Shown here: positions 17,256 through 25,639 of the stretch, piece by piece
How the letters are laid out: every line of letters begins with the position of its first letter
Numbering within the stretch: the first letter of the stretch is position 1
NCBI GenBank assembly: GCA_963728765.1
Contig: CAVSKX010000002.1
Coordinates: 558,001 to 622,000, forward strand
DNA from: AC-32 sp963728765
Lineage (GTDB): Bacteria > Actinomycetota > Thermoleophilia > Gaiellales > Gaiellaceae
Direction of reading: 5' to 3'
Length of the DNA stretch: 64,000 nt
Notes under the pieces: generated by a model
The model's input: the letters and a program-made list of their open reading frames with translations, nothing else
What the model was told of the DNA's origin: nothing
The model's database searches: none
Program-made: the position numbers and the translations under genes

Positions 17256-18209
17256 TCAGTCCTGCCCGCGAACCCGGAGGCGCCCCCTCGCGCCTGCGGA
17301 GATCGTAGCCCGTGTGGAGGTGTGCTCGACGATCGCCCGGGCGATGGTTTTCCAGTCGGCTCGGTCGACGCCGTGGCCGGCGCCCTCGAGCGTCAGCAGC
17401 CCGGCGCGCGGGATTTCTTCGGCGAGCGCCTGTCCGTGCTCGAGCGGGAACATCGGGTCCGCCGTGCCGTGGATCACCAGGGTGGGTACGACGATCGAGG
17501 ACACTGGCATGCTCGGCACCTCGCCCTCGGGGAGCGCCGCGTGGTTCTCGGAGGCCGCGATGTTCTTCGCGCGCTCGACGTCACGGCGGACGAGCTCGCG
17601 GGCAGCGGCCTCGTCGAAGCGGCGCTCGCCGCCGGCGAGCATCTCCGCATAACCGACGACGTAGTCGACGACCGAGTCTCGATCGGACCAGTCCACCTCC
17701 GCCGTCGCCAGGAACCGCCCGAAGCGCTCGGTCGGCGCCGGAAGCCGCCGCTCGCCAGGCGTCGCGGGAGACGTGCTGATGAGGACGAGCGAGAGGACGC
17801 GCTGCGGGAAGGCGAGGGCGAGGAGCTGCGCGAAAGCCCCGCCCGCCGAGACGCCGACCACGTGCGCGGCCGCGATCCCGTGGGCGTCGAGCACGCCGGC
17901 CGCGTCGGCAACGAGGTCGGCCCCCGTGTACCCGGGAGCTCCCGGCTGATAGGTGATCGAGCGGCCCGTGTCGCGGTGGTCGTAGCGGATCACGAACCGG
18001 CCACCCTCGGCGAGCATGCGGCAGAAGCCCTCCTCCCACCAGAGCATCGACCCGCCGACGCCCATCACCAGGAGGATCGCCGGGTCGGCCGGATCGCCGA
18101 ACGCGTCGGTGCAGAGCTCGACCCCGTTCACTTCGATCATCCGCTCGGCCAGCTCGCTCCCCCAGGACGTTGGCTGCTCACTCACCTTTCCCAACAGCGT
18201 GGTCCGCAT
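17256..18209 (-). CDS. alpha/beta hydrolase
   Basis: A hydrolase of up to 317 residues. Nucleophile elbow GVSAGG (S121 from ATG 18209), acid in HGTADPMFP and His in EGAGHGVDR complete the triad; HRDTGRS is a further family block. The ATG at 18209 has no ribosome site; MIEVNGVELC (ATG 18140) is an alternative start that begins with the family's usual first strand. The C-terminal 20 residues are basic and atypical. Divergent from ArsR at 18260 with 50 bp between, so likely controlled by the same operator. Confidence 0.82.
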   Translation of the reverse strand: MRTTLLGKVSEQPTSWGSELAERMIEVNGVELCTDAFGDPADPAILLVMGVGGSMLWWEEGFCRMLAEGGRFVIRYDHRDTGRSITYQPGAPGYTGADLVADAAGVLDAHGIAAAHVVGVSAGGAFAQLLALAFPQRVLSLVLISTSPATPGERRLPAPTERFGRFLATAEVDWSDRDSVVDYVVGYAEMLAGGERRFDEAAARELVRRDVERAKNIAASENHAALPEGEVPSMPVSSIVVPTLVIHGTADPMFPLEHGQALAEEIPRAGLLTLEGAGHGVDRADWKTIARAIVEHTSTRATISAGARGRLRVRGQD

Positions 18210-18223
18210 GCGTTGAATTTAAG

Positions 18224-18253
18224 TTGACACTTACGTTAGAAGATGCTTACACT
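18224..18253 (+). promoter_or_regulatory. sigma-70-type promoter and candidate ArsR operator
   Basis: TTGACA (18224-18229) and TACACT (18248-18253) are 18 bp apart, and the ATG at 18260 is six bases past the -10 box, so the ArsR mRNA is predicted to be leaderless. TAAGT-TGAC-ACTTA overlaps the -35 box and TTAG...CTAA brackets the -10 box, giving two short inverted repeats suited to autorepression by the ArsR protein. The stretch is notably AT-rich for this window. Confidence 0.75.
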
Positions 18254-18259
18254 AAACCA

Positions 18260-18574
18260 ATGGAAGCCGCGTTGAAGGCGATCGCGACACCTCGCCGCCG
18301 CCGTATTCTCGGGCTCGTCCGCAACCACGAGCTCTCCGCCGGGGAGATCGCGGCCCAGTTCGAGATCACGAGACCGGCGATCTCGCAGCATCTGAACGTG
18401 CTCAAGGAGGCGGAGCTCGTGACTGAGCGACGAATCGGCACCAAGCGGCTCTACCGGGCGCGGCCCGAGGGCCTCGCCGAGCTGAAGGCGTTTCTCGAGG
18501 AGTTCTGGGACGAACGACTCGACGCGCTCAAGCACGAGGCAGAAAAGGAGGAGAAGGATGGACGCAACCAGTGA
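18260..18574 (+). CDS. ArsR family winged-helix regulator
   Basis: A 104-residue regulator: LKAIATPRRRRILGLVRNHE, then the helix-turn-helix LSAGEIAAQFEITRPAISQH and LYRARPEGLAELKAFLEEFW. It lacks a CxC metal motif, as is usual in ArsR proteins paired with SRPBCC genes, where it acts as an autorepressor. Overlaps the SRPBCC start by 17 nt, so the pair is translationally linked. Confidence 0.9.
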   Translation: MEAALKAIATPRRRRILGLVRNHELSAGEIAAQFEITRPAISQHLNVLKEAELVTERRIGTKRLYRARPEGLAELKAFLEEFWDERLDALKHEAEKEEKDGRNQ

Positions 18575-19031
18575 GACGATCGCGGTCGAGCGGGAGCTCG
18601 CGATCGACGCGACCCCCGAAACGGTCTGGCAGTTCCTCGTCGACGCGGAGAAAGCAACGCGCTGGATGGGACAGACGGCCTCTTTCGACGTGCGGCCCGG
18701 CGGCGAGTACCGTGTCGGCGTCATTCCCGGCCACACCGCGGCCGGTGAGTTCGTGGAGCTCGACCCGCCGCGCCGGCTCGTCTTCACCTGGGGGTGGGAG
18801 TCCGACCACGAGGCGGAGAACGCGGTTCCGCCTGGCTCGAGCACGATCGAGATCGAGCTCGTCCCGAGCGAGGGCGGCACGACCCTCCGCTTCCGCCACT
18901 ACGGCCTGCCGAACGAAGCGGCAGCGGAATCCCATGCGCACGGCTGGGATCACTACCTCAAGCGACTCGTTAGCGCGGCAGGTGGCGACGACCCGGGCGA
19001 GGATCCGTGGATTCACGGCGACATGAAATGA
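18558..19031 (+). CDS. SRPBCC / AHSA1-like protein
   Basis: A 157-residue START-fold protein with the AHSA1 pattern: REIAIDATPETVW-like start (residues 12-25), WMGQTASFDVRPGGEYR, GEFVELDPPRRLVFTWGW and HAHGWDHYLKRL. It should form a hydrophobic ligand pocket. The ArsR-SRPBCC arrangement is very common in actinobacteria; the ligand is unknown. AAAAGGAGGAGAAGG precedes the ATG. Confidence 0.88.
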   Translation: MDATSETIAVERELAIDATPETVWQFLVDAEKATRWMGQTASFDVRPGGEYRVGVIPGHTAAGEFVELDPPRRLVFTWGWESDHEAENAVPPGSSTIEIELVPSEGGTTLRFRHYGLPNEAAAESHAHGWDHYLKRLVSAAGGDDPGEDPWIHGDMK

Positions 19032-19816
19032 GCGCCCAAGCCCACACCGTCGTCGCGCACGAGGACTGGCTCGCGGCCCGGCGAGCCCTCCTGGCCAAAG
19101 AGAAAGAGCTCACCCGTCTCCGCGACCAGCTGACCCAGGAGCGGCTCGCGCTCCCGTGGGAGGTCGTCGAGCAGGAGTACGTCTTCGACGGCCCCAACGG
19201 CAAGGAGAGCCTGCCCGATCTCTTCGACGGACGGAGCCAGCTACTCGTCTACCACTTCATGTTCGACCCGGCGGACGAGGTCGGGTGCCCGATCTGTTCG
19301 TTCTGGGCCGACAACTTCGACCCGATCGTTCTCCACCTGAAGGCGAGGGACGTGACGATGATCGCCGTCTCACGCGCGCCATTCGCGAAGCTCGCCGCCT
19401 ACAGGGAACGGATGGGCTGGAGCTTCCACTGGGTCTCGTCGTTCGAGAACGACTTCAACTTCGATTATGGCGTGGCGTTTACCTCCGAGCAGCTCGACGA
19501 CGCGATCTACAACTACGGCACGCAAGGCCCATCAAACGAGAACCGCGAAGGGACAAGCGTCTTCCTCAAAGACGACGACGGGCGTGTATTCCACACCTAC
19601 TCCGCCTACGCACGCGGCATCGACCTCCTGAACACCGCCTACAACTACCTCGACCTCGTCCCCAAAGGACGCGACGAGGACGGCCGCGGCCCCTTCTGGG
19701 TCCGACGCCATGACGAGTACCAGGACACGATCGCGGCGAAGATAACGTCTCCCGTGTGCAACTCCTGGACCGGATCCGAGCGGGGGCGGATCGCCTCACC
19801 GCGCGCCTGGCACTAG
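19028..19816 (+). CDS. DUF899 thioredoxin-fold protein
   Basis: A 262-residue protein starting within ATGA overlap of the SRPBCC stop. Blocks typical of DUF899: LLAKEKELTRLRDQL, YHFMFDPADEVGCPICSFWA, GMGWSFHWVSS-like (residues near 130) and FHTYSAYARGIDLLNTAYNY. CPIC resembles a thioredoxin CxxC site, but function is unproven. The last 30 residues after RRHDEY are not family-like and overlap the next gene by 61 nt, so the stop may have been extended by mutation. Confidence 0.85.
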   Translation: MSAQAHTVVAHEDWLAARRALLAKEKELTRLRDQLTQERLALPWEVVEQEYVFDGPNGKESLPDLFDGRSQLLVYHFMFDPADEVGCPICSFWADNFDPIVLHLKARDVTMIAVSRAPFAKLAAYRERMGWSFHWVSSFENDFNFDYGVAFTSEQLDDAIYNYGTQGPSNENREGTSVFLKDDDGRVFHTYSAYARGIDLLNTAYNYLDLVPKGRDEDGRGPFWVRRHDEYQDTIAAKITSPVCNSWTGSERGRIASPRAWH

Positions 19817-21057
19817 TCGGCGCGGATCCCCGCGACAACGAGGACTTGCGCGCCCGCAAGGCGCTGCTCGTCCTGATCTCGGTGTTGATCCTGCCGGTCT
19901 CGGCGCTGTGGGGGGCGCTGTATCTCGCATTCGGGTCACCGGTCGGCGTGGTGCCGCTCGTGTACTTCGCCGTCCTGCTCGGCGGGCTCCTCGTGTTCTC
20001 CCGCACGCGTGACTTCCCGTGGTTCCTGCGGGTGGGCCAGCTCGATATTCTGCTCGCGCCGACGCTGTCGATGATTCCGCTCGGCGGGTTCCTCGACGCC
20101 GGCGGCGTGGGCCTGTGGGGAATTCTCGCCCCGCTCGGAGCGCTTGTCTTCAGCGAGGTGAGGTCGGCGGCCCGCTGGTACGTCGCGTATCTCGTCGTGT
20201 TCCTCGGCTCGGGCCTCGCGGGCGAGATCATCGGCCCGGTCTGGGAGCCGCTTCCGGTCTGGTTCACGAGCACGATGCTCGCCCTGAACATCGCGGTCGG
20301 CGGCACCATTGTGTTCACGCTGCTCGCCGTCTTCGCCGCCGGGCGCCGCGCTGCGCTCACAGCGCTCCGGCAGGAACAGGCGAAGGCCGAAAACCTCTTG
20401 CTCAACATCCTGCCGCGCTCGATCGCCGACAAGCTCAAAGACGAGACGCAGCCGATCGCGGATCACTTCGGCTCGGCCTCGATCCTCTTCGCCGACGTGG
20501 CCGATTTCACCCCCTGGTCGGAACGGCTCCCGCCGGCCGAGGTGGTGGGCTACCTCGATCGCCTGTTCAGTCACTTCGACGCGCTCGCGGAGCGGTACGC
20601 GCTCGAGAAGATCAAGACGATCGGGGACTGCTACATGGTCGCCGCGGGCGTTCCGACACCGCGCCCCGACCACGCTCGTGCGCTCGCGCTGATGGCACTC
20701 GACATGCTCGAGGCGATGCGCTCGCAGGAAGAAGTGGCGCACCTCGGCCACGAGCTCCGGGTCGGCATCAACTCGGGCCCGGTCGTGGCCGGTGTGATCG
20801 GCCGGAAGCGCTTCCTCTACGACCTCTGGGGCGACGCGGTGAACACGGCCAGCCGGATGGAGTCCCACGGGACGCCGGGACGAATCCAGATCACGCGCGC
20901 GACCTACGAGCTGCTCGCGGACGAGTTCGAGTGCGAGCCGCGCGGGACGATCGAGGTCAAGGGGAAGGGCAAGGTCGAGGCCTGGTACTTGATCGGGCCG
21001 AAGCGCGAACGCGGCACCGCCGGCGACGACGAGGCCCGCGAGCAGACCCCAGCGTGA
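19756..21057 (+). CDS. membrane-bound class III adenylate cyclase
   Basis: A 433-residue protein. Residues 38-195 hold about six membrane spans; a short coiled segment (ALRQEQAKAENLLLNILP) leads to the cyclase domain (240-420). Metal Asp D247 (ILFADVADFT) and D291 (KTIGD), the EKIK lysine, D356 (LYDLWGD), N363 and R367 are all present, so cAMP synthesis is expected. GTG 19756 is seven bases after TAACGT, inside the end of DUF899, suggesting both read-through and a separate leaderless promoter. It resembles the Cya class of actinobacterial cyclases with six-span anchors. Confidence 0.9.
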   Translation: MQLLDRIRAGADRLTARLALVGADPRDNEDLRARKALLVLISVLILPVSALWGALYLAFGSPVGVVPLVYFAVLLGGLLVFSRTRDFPWFLRVGQLDILLAPTLSMIPLGGFLDAGGVGLWGILAPLGALVFSEVRSAARWYVAYLVVFLGSGLAGEIIGPVWEPLPVWFTSTMLALNIAVGGTIVFTLLAVFAAGRRAALTALRQEQAKAENLLLNILPRSIADKLKDETQPIADHFGSASILFADVADFTPWSERLPPAEVVGYLDRLFSHFDALAERYALEKIKTIGDCYMVAAGVPTPRPDHARALALMALDMLEAMRSQEEVAHLGHELRVGINSGPVVAGVIGRKRFLYDLWGDAVNTASRMESHGTPGRIQITRATYELLADEFECEPRGTIEVKGKGKVEAWYLIGPKRERGTAGDDEAREQTPA

Positions 21058-21073
21058 ACCCGAGAGGAGGAGC

Positions 21074-21571
21074 ATGACCGGCGAACGGTTGGCCGACCTC
21101 GCCCGCAAGGTCATCGACTCGAACAGGTACATGACGCTCGGAACGGCGGACGCGGACGGGCACCCGTGGGTGACGCCCGTCTGGTTCGCCTCGGAGGACT
21201 ACGAGCACTTCCACTGGGTCTCGTCGCCCGACGCGAGGCACTCACGGAACGTCGCGGCACGGCCCGAGGTCGCGATCACGATCTTCGACTCGACCGTGCT
21301 CGTCGGCGGAGCGCAGGCCGTGTACATGTCGGGACGGGCCGAGGAGCTCACGGACACCGAGCTCGAGCGCGGCATCGAGGTCTTCGGAAGGCTGTCGGAG
21401 GAGGACGTAGGACGCAGGTGGGGGTTTGACGACGTGCAGCCGCCGTCGCTCTTTCGCCTCTACCGGGCAACGGTGTCGGAGCACTATGTGCTGATCCCCG
21501 GCCGCGACCCGGAGCACGGCAGCGGCGTCGACCGCCGCGAGCAGGTCACGCCGTCGACGAGGCAGGGATGA
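21074..21571 (+). CDS. pyridoxamine 5'-phosphate oxidase-fold protein
   Basis: A 165-residue split-barrel flavin-binding family protein: YMTLGTADADGHPWVTPVWF, HWVSSPDARHSRNVAARPEV, GQAVYMSGRAEE-like strand. Members bind FMN, F420 or haem; the cofactor cannot be fixed here. GAGAGGAGGAGC precedes ATG 21074 by six bases, 16 nt after the cyclase stop, so it is the last gene of the ArsR operon. Confidence 0.82.
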   Translation: MTGERLADLARKVIDSNRYMTLGTADADGHPWVTPVWFASEDYEHFHWVSSPDARHSRNVAARPEVAITIFDSTVLVGGAQAVYMSGRAEELTDTELERGIEVFGRLSEEDVGRRWGFDDVQPPSLFRLYRATVSEHYVLIPGRDPEHGSGVDRREQVTPSTRQG

Positions 21572-21594
21572 GACCGTCTCTACGAGTATTCGCG

Positions 21595-22518
21595 TCACAC
21601 GATCTCGACCGTGTCGCCCTCGGCAAGGACGTGGTCGCGGCCGACGCGCTGGTGGTCGAATTTCGCCGAAGGGCCGGTGATGCGCGCTCCGGTGCACGTC
21701 TCGGCGAGAGCGTGGTGAACCAGATGCGCGGCATCGACAACGGTCGCTCCCGGTGGGAGCGCGTGCGGCTCCTCGTCCTCCCGACCCGGGCTGCGCAGGT
21801 AGATGCGGATGAGGCCCGTGAGCTGCCAGAGCTCCTCGCGAAACCGGTCGAGGCTGCCGTCGTCGAGGACGGAGACGCCGATCGCCGGCAGGCCCAGCCG
21901 TTCCGCGATCTCGGCAACCCGCTCCGGTGCGGTCTCGTCGAGCTTCGTGACGGCGACGATTGTCCGCTTGTCGATGCCGGCCATTTCGAGTTCCGCGCGA
22001 ACCGAGCTCAGGCCGTCGAGCGGCGCCGCCGCGTCCTGGCAGAGCACCATCGCGTCTGCGCTCCGTAGCACGCCGAGCAGCGCCCGCCCGCCGCCGCGAT
22101 CGTCGGTAGCGCCCTCGATCAGGCCCGGAATCTCGACGAGCTGCACCGGCACGCCGTGGATCCGCGTGACGGCCGGCACAGGGCGCGTCGTCGTGAACGC
22201 GTAGTCACCGGTCCTGATCTGGATGCTCGAGAGGGCCTGGAGCAGCGACGACTTGCCGGCGTTCGGCGGGCCGACCAGAGCGATCTGCGCGACGCCCTCC
22301 CGGCGCACGGCGATCGAGTCACGGTGCACCGCCTTCTTGCGGATCCGCGATTCCTCGATCTGGCCGGTCACCCACTTGCGGATATCCGCGTAGGGGCCGC
22401 TCCTATACCCGGGCAGCTCCTCGAGGATCGCGCGGAGCTCCTTGATCCGCTCGCCGCCTTCCTTCCCGACGAGCCGGCGCTTGATCACCTGCATCTGTGT
22501 GCGATGCGGCATCGGCAT
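21595..22518 (-). CDS. TGS-domain GTPase (Obg/DRG-like)
   Basis: A 307-residue P-loop GTPase. G1 GPPNAGKSS (83-91), G2 region DYAFTTTRPVPA, G3 EIPGLIEGA (129-137, with Glu for the usual Asp), G4 TKLD (191-194), and a C-terminal TGS domain (about 235-305, RIYLRSPG...HALAETCTGARI). The N-terminal 70 residues are helical. DRG-like proteins associate with ribosomes. Start ATG 22518 is chosen because AGGAGGG lies nine bases upstream; an in-frame GTG at 22542 has none. Confidence 0.85.
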   Translation of the reverse strand: MPMPHRTQMQVIKRRLVGKEGGERIKELRAILEELPGYRSGPYADIRKWVTGQIEESRIRKKAVHRDSIAVRREGVAQIALVGPPNAGKSSLLQALSSIQIRTGDYAFTTTRPVPAVTRIHGVPVQLVEIPGLIEGATDDRGGGRALLGVLRSADAMVLCQDAAAPLDGLSSVRAELEMAGIDKRTIVAVTKLDETAPERVAEIAERLGLPAIGVSVLDDGSLDRFREELWQLTGLIRIYLRSPGREDEEPHALPPGATVVDAAHLVHHALAETCTGARITGPSAKFDHQRVGRDHVLAEGDTVEIV

Positions 22519-22725
22519 CGCGATCACCCTCCTCTCCGACACTCAGGCGGGGAAGGCTCGCGCCTCCGGCGGCCGCGTTAGTGCGGCCGCGCTCGAGCGC
22601 GTCCTGTCCCGCCGCTTCCTCGGACGCTGAACTGGAAGCGGCGGATCAGCCGGTTTGGTGCAGCGCGATCGCGTGCCAACGGGCCATTGCGCAGACGAGT
22701 CTACTCACGCCGGCGGCACGTAGGG

Positions 22726-23193
22726 CTAGCCGAGCGGGAGCAGCGCGCCCTCGTGCTCGAGGAGGAAGCGCTTCACGTGGAGCCCGCCGCCGAAACCCGT
22801 GAGTGAGCCGTCCGCGCCGATCACGCGGTGGCACGGCAGCACGATCGGCAACGGGTTCTGCCCGTTCGCGGCCCCGACCGCGCGGGCAGCGTCGTGGCCG
22901 AGCCCGAGCCGCCGCGCCTGCTCGCCGTAGCTGACGGTCTGTCCGTACGGAATGGACGCAAGCGCCAGCCAACAGCCACGCTGGAAGTCGGTGCCTCGGA
23001 GCTCGAGCGGCAGGTCGAACGTCACGAGCTCGCCCTCGAAGTAGGCGTCGAGCTGACGCGCCGCCTCGGTGAGGACGGGCGAGCTGCCTTCCGGGCGAAT
23101 CCGGCTGCCGTCGAACAGCACTGCGCGGAGACCTTCCTCTGAGGCGATCAGGCCGAGCGGGCCGATGGGGCTGTCGACGATCCTGCTTGCCAT
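22726..23193 (-). CDS. ogt: methylated-DNA--protein-cysteine S-methyltransferase
   Basis: A 155-residue suicide repair enzyme that moves an O6-alkyl group from guanine to C121 in LPCHRVIG. The N-terminal domain (MASRIVDSPIGPLGLIA) and the C-terminal WALASIPYGQTVSYGE-type segment (FQRGCWLALASIPYGQTVSY) are typical. ATG 23193 is six bases after TACATT on the minus strand, so leaderless. Nearby is an AlkX-type glycosylase gene (25628-26719), a second alkylation-repair candidate. Confidence 0.93.
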   Translation of the reverse strand: MASRIVDSPIGPLGLIASEEGLRAVLFDGSRIRPEGSSPVLTEAARQLDAYFEGELVTFDLPLELRGTDFQRGCWLALASIPYGQTVSYGEQARRLGLGHDAARAVGAANGQNPLPIVLPCHRVIGADGSLTGFGGGLHVKRFLLEHEGALLPLG

Positions 23194-23330
23194 CTCGTGA
23201 ATGTAAACGCGAGGCCGGCAGGCGGTGTGAGATCCGATCCGGCCCGGCGCGCGTAGTCGTGGCGACAGGCAAATCGGTGCGCATGCGTACAAGGGGGTGC
23301 GCACGCGCGCCTCACGATCGGAGGAACGGA

Positions 23331-24272
23331 ATGAGCCGCCATCCCTTCGTCCGCCGTGCACTCGTCGCAGCAGCCGCGCTCGGCGTGATGCTGCTGGCGT
23401 CGCCTTCCGCCGCGCCGGGCACCAAGCGCGGGCCGCTCGACGGCCCGAAGAACCTCCGCGTCACCGCGATCGCACCGCACAACGTCGCGCTGGCGTGGGA
23501 TCCCGCCGTGAACTCGGGCAGCTTCACGTACGTGATCCGGGCGAGCTTCGGCTACCAGGTCGGCGTCGCGCAGACGGAGACGAGCTATACGTGGACGCGC
23601 GACCTGATCCCGGGCCAGACGTACTCGTTCGTCATGTGGGCCGGCGACGCGAGAGGCCGGGAGTCCGCGATGAGCAACACCGTGACGGTCACGCTGCCCG
23701 TCGACACGACGCGGCCGGACCGGCCCGTCGTCTCCGTAACGGGCAGGACCTCGTCGACCGTCGACCTGTCCTGGCCCGCGGTCGCCGACGACGACTACAC
23801 GTGCTGCACCTACCGCGTGTTCGCGGACGGAGCGGAGGTGTCGGTCGACAACCTGCACTGGACCGGCGACCGGACGGTGACGGTCATGCGTCTCGCCGCC
23901 GCGACCACGCACTCGTTCTCGGTCGTGGCGGTCGACCCGTCGCGCAACGCATCGGCGCCGAGCGCGCCGGTGAGCGAGACGACGCTGCCGACGACCGACA
24001 CGACGGCCCCGAGTGCGCCGGGCAACCTCTCCGCGTTCGACTTCGGCTGCGAGACCTGGCTCTTCTGGGACCAGTCCGTGGACGATGTCGACCCGCAGTA
24101 CGCCATTCGCTACGAGGTGTTCGTGAACAGCGTCTCCGACGGAGGCCAAAACGGCATCGGCAGGTGGATCACGTACGGCACGCAGTCGTCGAACACCTAC
24201 ACGGTGGAGGCCGTCGACAGCGCCGGCAACCGCTCAACGAGTTCCCTCACGCTCGACAACCAGAGCTGCTGA
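23331..24272 (+). CDS. secreted protein with three fibronectin type III domains
   Basis: A 313-residue exported protein: signal peptide about 1-29, then FN3 domains at about 38-123 (NLRVTAIAPHNVALAWDPAV), 128-219 and 225-310 (APGNLSAFDF), each with the W...Y/F-x-V and AxDxxG-NxS pattern. No catalytic domain, wall anchor or membrane tail is present. It may be an adhesive or carbohydrate-associated surface protein. GGAGGAACGG precedes the ATG. Confidence 0.82.
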   Translation: MSRHPFVRRALVAAAALGVMLLASPSAAPGTKRGPLDGPKNLRVTAIAPHNVALAWDPAVNSGSFTYVIRASFGYQVGVAQTETSYTWTRDLIPGQTYSFVMWAGDARGRESAMSNTVTVTLPVDTTRPDRPVVSVTGRTSSTVDLSWPAVADDDYTCCTYRVFADGAEVSVDNLHWTGDRTVTVMRLAAATTHSFSVVAVDPSRNASAPSAPVSETTLPTTDTTAPSAPGNLSAFDFGCETWLFWDQSVDDVDPQYAIRYEVFVNSVSDGGQNGIGRWITYGTQSSNTYTVEAVDSAGNRSTSSLTLDNQSC

Positions 24273-24282
24273 GGGCGGCCGC

Positions 24283-24313
24283 GGCGCGCCGGGAGGCGGC
24301 ATCCCGGCGCGCC
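24283..24313 (+). terminator. 11-bp stem terminator after the FN3 gene
   Basis: GGCGCGCCGGG pairs with 24303-24313 across a nine-base loop, 10 bp after the FN3 stop. Very GC-rich, no U-run. Confidence 0.7.
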
Positions 24314-24372
24314 GCCCTGCGGTCGTCACTGGCACATCGAGGAACAAGGGTCTACGCTCGTGGCGGAGCGAG

Positions 24373-25098
24373 ATGGCGGAGACGGTCGAGCCGGTTGACG
24401 TTTCTCCCGACGGGGACGAGCCCACCGAGCAGGACGAGAGCCCGTCGGTCACCGAGCTGGTCGTTCAGCTCGGTCGCGACCTGAGCGTGCTCGCGCTCTG
24501 CGAGGCACAGCTCCAGGCCTCGCGCAACATGCCGGAGGTGCGGCGCGCGGTCCGCGACCTCGCCGCTGCGCTGCTCGTCGTGGTCGCGCTGGCCACGGCC
24601 TTCGTGTTCGCGAACATCGCGGCCTTCGAGGGGCTGTCGACGGCCGTCTCCGGGTGGGTCGCCGCGCTGGTGCTCTGCGCCGTGTGGATCGTGGTCGGGG
24701 TCTCGCTCCTGCTCGCGCTGCTGGTCCGGGCCGGACACGCCACCGGGTGGAAGTGGTGGCGAGTGTTCAAGGCCGGCCCGGCCGAGGCCGCGAAGGATCT
24801 CGAGCAAGCACGCGCCGAGGCCGAGCAGGCCGTCCTCGACACGCTCGAGCAGCTCGCCCCCGCGATCACCATCGAGATCGCCACAGCGGCGGTCGCCAAC
24901 GCGGGAGACATGGCCGAGGGGGTGCTCGATGTCAGCGGAGACCTGCTCGAGACGTCGGACGAGATCGTGGAGGCGATGGCGGAGGACCTCCCGGGCGGCG
25001 GGGTCGTGAACCAGATGTGGGACGTCGTGCTGATGCCCGGCCGCTACGGGCTCAAGGTCGTGACGACCGTCCTGAAGCGCGACGAGCCCCGCGACTAG
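24373..25098 (+). CDS. membrane protein with phage-holin-superfamily-like domain
   Basis: A 241-residue protein with an acidic N-terminus, a helical segment (SVTELVVQLGRDLSVLALCE), two membrane spans (about 62-85 and 92-118) and a long amphipathic C-terminal half rich in Ala and Glu. The core resembles the actinobacterial 'phage holin family'/DUF1469 proteins, which are not phage genes. TACGCT lies 12 bases before the ATG. Function unknown. Confidence 0.6.
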   Translation: MAETVEPVDVSPDGDEPTEQDESPSVTELVVQLGRDLSVLALCEAQLQASRNMPEVRRAVRDLAAALLVVVALATAFVFANIAAFEGLSTAVSGWVAALVLCAVWIVVGVSLLLALLVRAGHATGWKWWRVFKAGPAEAAKDLEQARAEAEQAVLDTLEQLAPAITIEIATAAVANAGDMAEGVLDVSGDLLETSDEIVEAMAEDLPGGGVVNQMWDVVLMPGRYGLKVVTTVLKRDEPRD

Positions 25099-25108
25099 GG
25101 TTCACCAC

Positions 25109-25639
25109 ATGGCCGACGAGGCGCAGCTCGAGCAGACCGAGAACGGTTTGGTTCCCAAGGGCGACGGCTGGTTCGTCGTGAACGCGCGCGACGCGCGCTG
25201 GTGGCACCACGACACCTTCGGCTCCGCGGTCACGTTCGAAGGCGAGGCTCCCTTCCCGGACTTCGGGATCAACATCCAGGTGCTCGAGCCCGGCCAGCCG
25301 AACTGCATGTACCACGGCGAGAACGCCCAGGAGAACTTCCTCGTGCTCGCGGGCGAGTGCCTGTTGCTGATCGAGGGCGAGGAGCGCCCGTTGAAGCAGT
25401 GGGATTTCGTGCACTGCCCGCCCTGGACGCAGCATGTCTTCGTCGGCGCCGGTGACGGCCCTTGCGCGATCCTGATGGTCGGGGCCCGCCCGAAGCCCGA
25501 AGAGCTGCTCTACCCCGTCTCCGAGGTCGCTCGCAAGCACAACGCCGGTGTCGAGCAGGAGGCGACGTCGGGCCGGGAGGCCTACGCGGCCTTCCCGAGG
25601 CCCGACGAGGGCCCTTACCGGGACGGCCTACTGCCGTAG
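25109..25639 (+). CDS. cupin domain protein
   Basis: A 176-residue cupin. The motif-1 region (about 62-85, YHGENAQENFLVLAGECLLL) and motif-2 region (FVHCPPWTQHVFVGAGDGPC) are recognisable; the metal-binding set is H, E, H. TAGGGT is seven bases before the ATG (leaderless). The 3' end overlaps the convergent AlkX-type gene by 12 bp. Substrate unknown. Confidence 0.82.
   Translation: MADEAQLEQTENGLVPKGDGWFVVNARDARWWHHDTFGSAVTFEGEAPFPDFGINIQVLEPGQPNCMYHGENAQENFLVLAGECLLLIEGEERPLKQWDFVHCPPWTQHVFVGAGDGPCAILMVGARPKPEELLYPVSEVARKHNAGVEQEATSGREAYAAFPRPDEGPYRDGLLP

Noticed and set aside
24373..25098. Prophage holin
   Set aside because: The domain resembles the actinobacterial holin-like superfamily, but no phage genes are nearby and the layout is of a host membrane protein.
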